In this document: positions 5,170 through 5,282 of the stretch, in pieces
Numbering within the stretch: the stretch's first letter is position 1
How the letters are laid out: each line of letters begins with the position of its first letter
Assembly (NCBI GenBank): GCA_030044345.1
Contig: JASHVY010000264.1
Location: 1 to 5,282 of the forward strand
Source of the DNA: Acetobacteraceae bacterium
GTDB taxonomy: Bacteria > Pseudomonadota > Alphaproteobacteria > Acetobacterales > Acetobacteraceae
DNA length: 5,282 bases
Direction of reading: 5' to 3'
Program-made: the position numbers and the translations under genes
The notes under the pieces: model-generated
What the model saw: only the letters and a program-made list of their open reading frames with translations
What the model was told of the DNA's origin: nothing
Database searches by the model: none

Positions 5170-5282
5170 TTGCCCCCGTATCAATTCGTGCCGAGTCAGA
5201 TCGTGCCGATCTTCCCTTCGCGGTCACGATCGAGGTTCGTGATACTTGTCTCTGCCTTCATCTTCAGCGCGCGGCGCGCGCG
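5163..5282 (+). CDS. MarR-family transcriptional regulator, N-terminal part (runs off right edge)
   Basis: An open frame of 40 codons from the ATG at 5163 to the window end reads MSIAPVSIRAESDRADLPFA and continues VTIEVRDTCLCLHLQRAARA. The DTCLCLHLQRAARA stretch is typical of helix 1 at the start of a MarR-family dimer, which normally goes on to an ALARRFDEAL-like segment and a winged helix; those parts are outside the window. MarR proteins are dimeric repressors released by phenolic or other ligands or by cysteine oxidation. Cys31 aligns with the reactive N-terminal cysteine of OhrR-type members when the helix-1 arginine is used as anchor. The gene diverges from the VOC gene across a palindromic operator, which fits autoregulation plus control of that gene. 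The start has no ribosome binding site and may be leaderless. The family call rests on about 14 residues plus context. Confidence 0.75.
   Translation, partial: MSIAPVSIRAESDRADLPFAVTIEVRDTCLCLHLQRAARA

Noticed and set aside
1..5282. Mobile element, prophage, CRISPR array or defence system
   Set aside because: No transposase, integrase, terminal repeats, spaced direct repeats, tRNA attachment site or nuclease/toxin gene was seen; the genes fit ordinary chromosomal content.

Overview
The window is GC-rich chromosomal DNA, almost certainly from an alphaproteobacterium. The evidence is the yebC-ruvC order, the YebC N-terminus (MAGHSQFKNIMHRKGAQDA, the alphaproteobacterial form), G/C-ending codons throughout, and a periplasmic DUF6600-type protein next to a soluble HFNN-type histidine kinase. 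Rhodospirillales/Acetobacteraceae is my best guess, but nothing seen here proves the family. I see no insertion sequence, phage gene, tRNA, rRNA or CRISPR array.

Layout: six genes run leftward (minus strand) and one partial gene runs rightward off the right edge. From right to left they are: a 5' fragment of a MarR-family regulator (5163-5282, plus); a short AT-richer divergent control region (about 5120-5170); a PhnB-like VOC protein (4591-5004); an exported FecR-like/DUF6600 protein with a Pro/His-rich tail (2722-4443); a soluble histidine kinase with an altered phosphoacceptor box (1776-2609); a small three-helix membrane protein (1038-1619); yebC (188-937); and the 5' end of ruvC (1-176).

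Two parts can be read as working units. At the left, yebC and ruvC are translationally tight: the yebC stop codon lies inside the likely ruvC ribosome binding site. This is the usual yebC-ruvC(-ruvAB) arrangement linking a translation/regulatory factor with Holliday-junction processing. At the right, the MarR regulator and the VOC gene diverge from a compact region. It carries two convergently overlapping TTGACA-type promoters and a 12-bp perfect palindrome (GTTGATATCAAC) that sits in both promoters. This looks like a self-regulated MarR switch controlling the VOC gene, and it is the most interesting element of the window. The middle genes are separated by 100-160 bp gaps without clear promoters or terminators, so whether they are co-transcribed cannot be decided from sequence alone. 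I found no clearly new multi-gene system.
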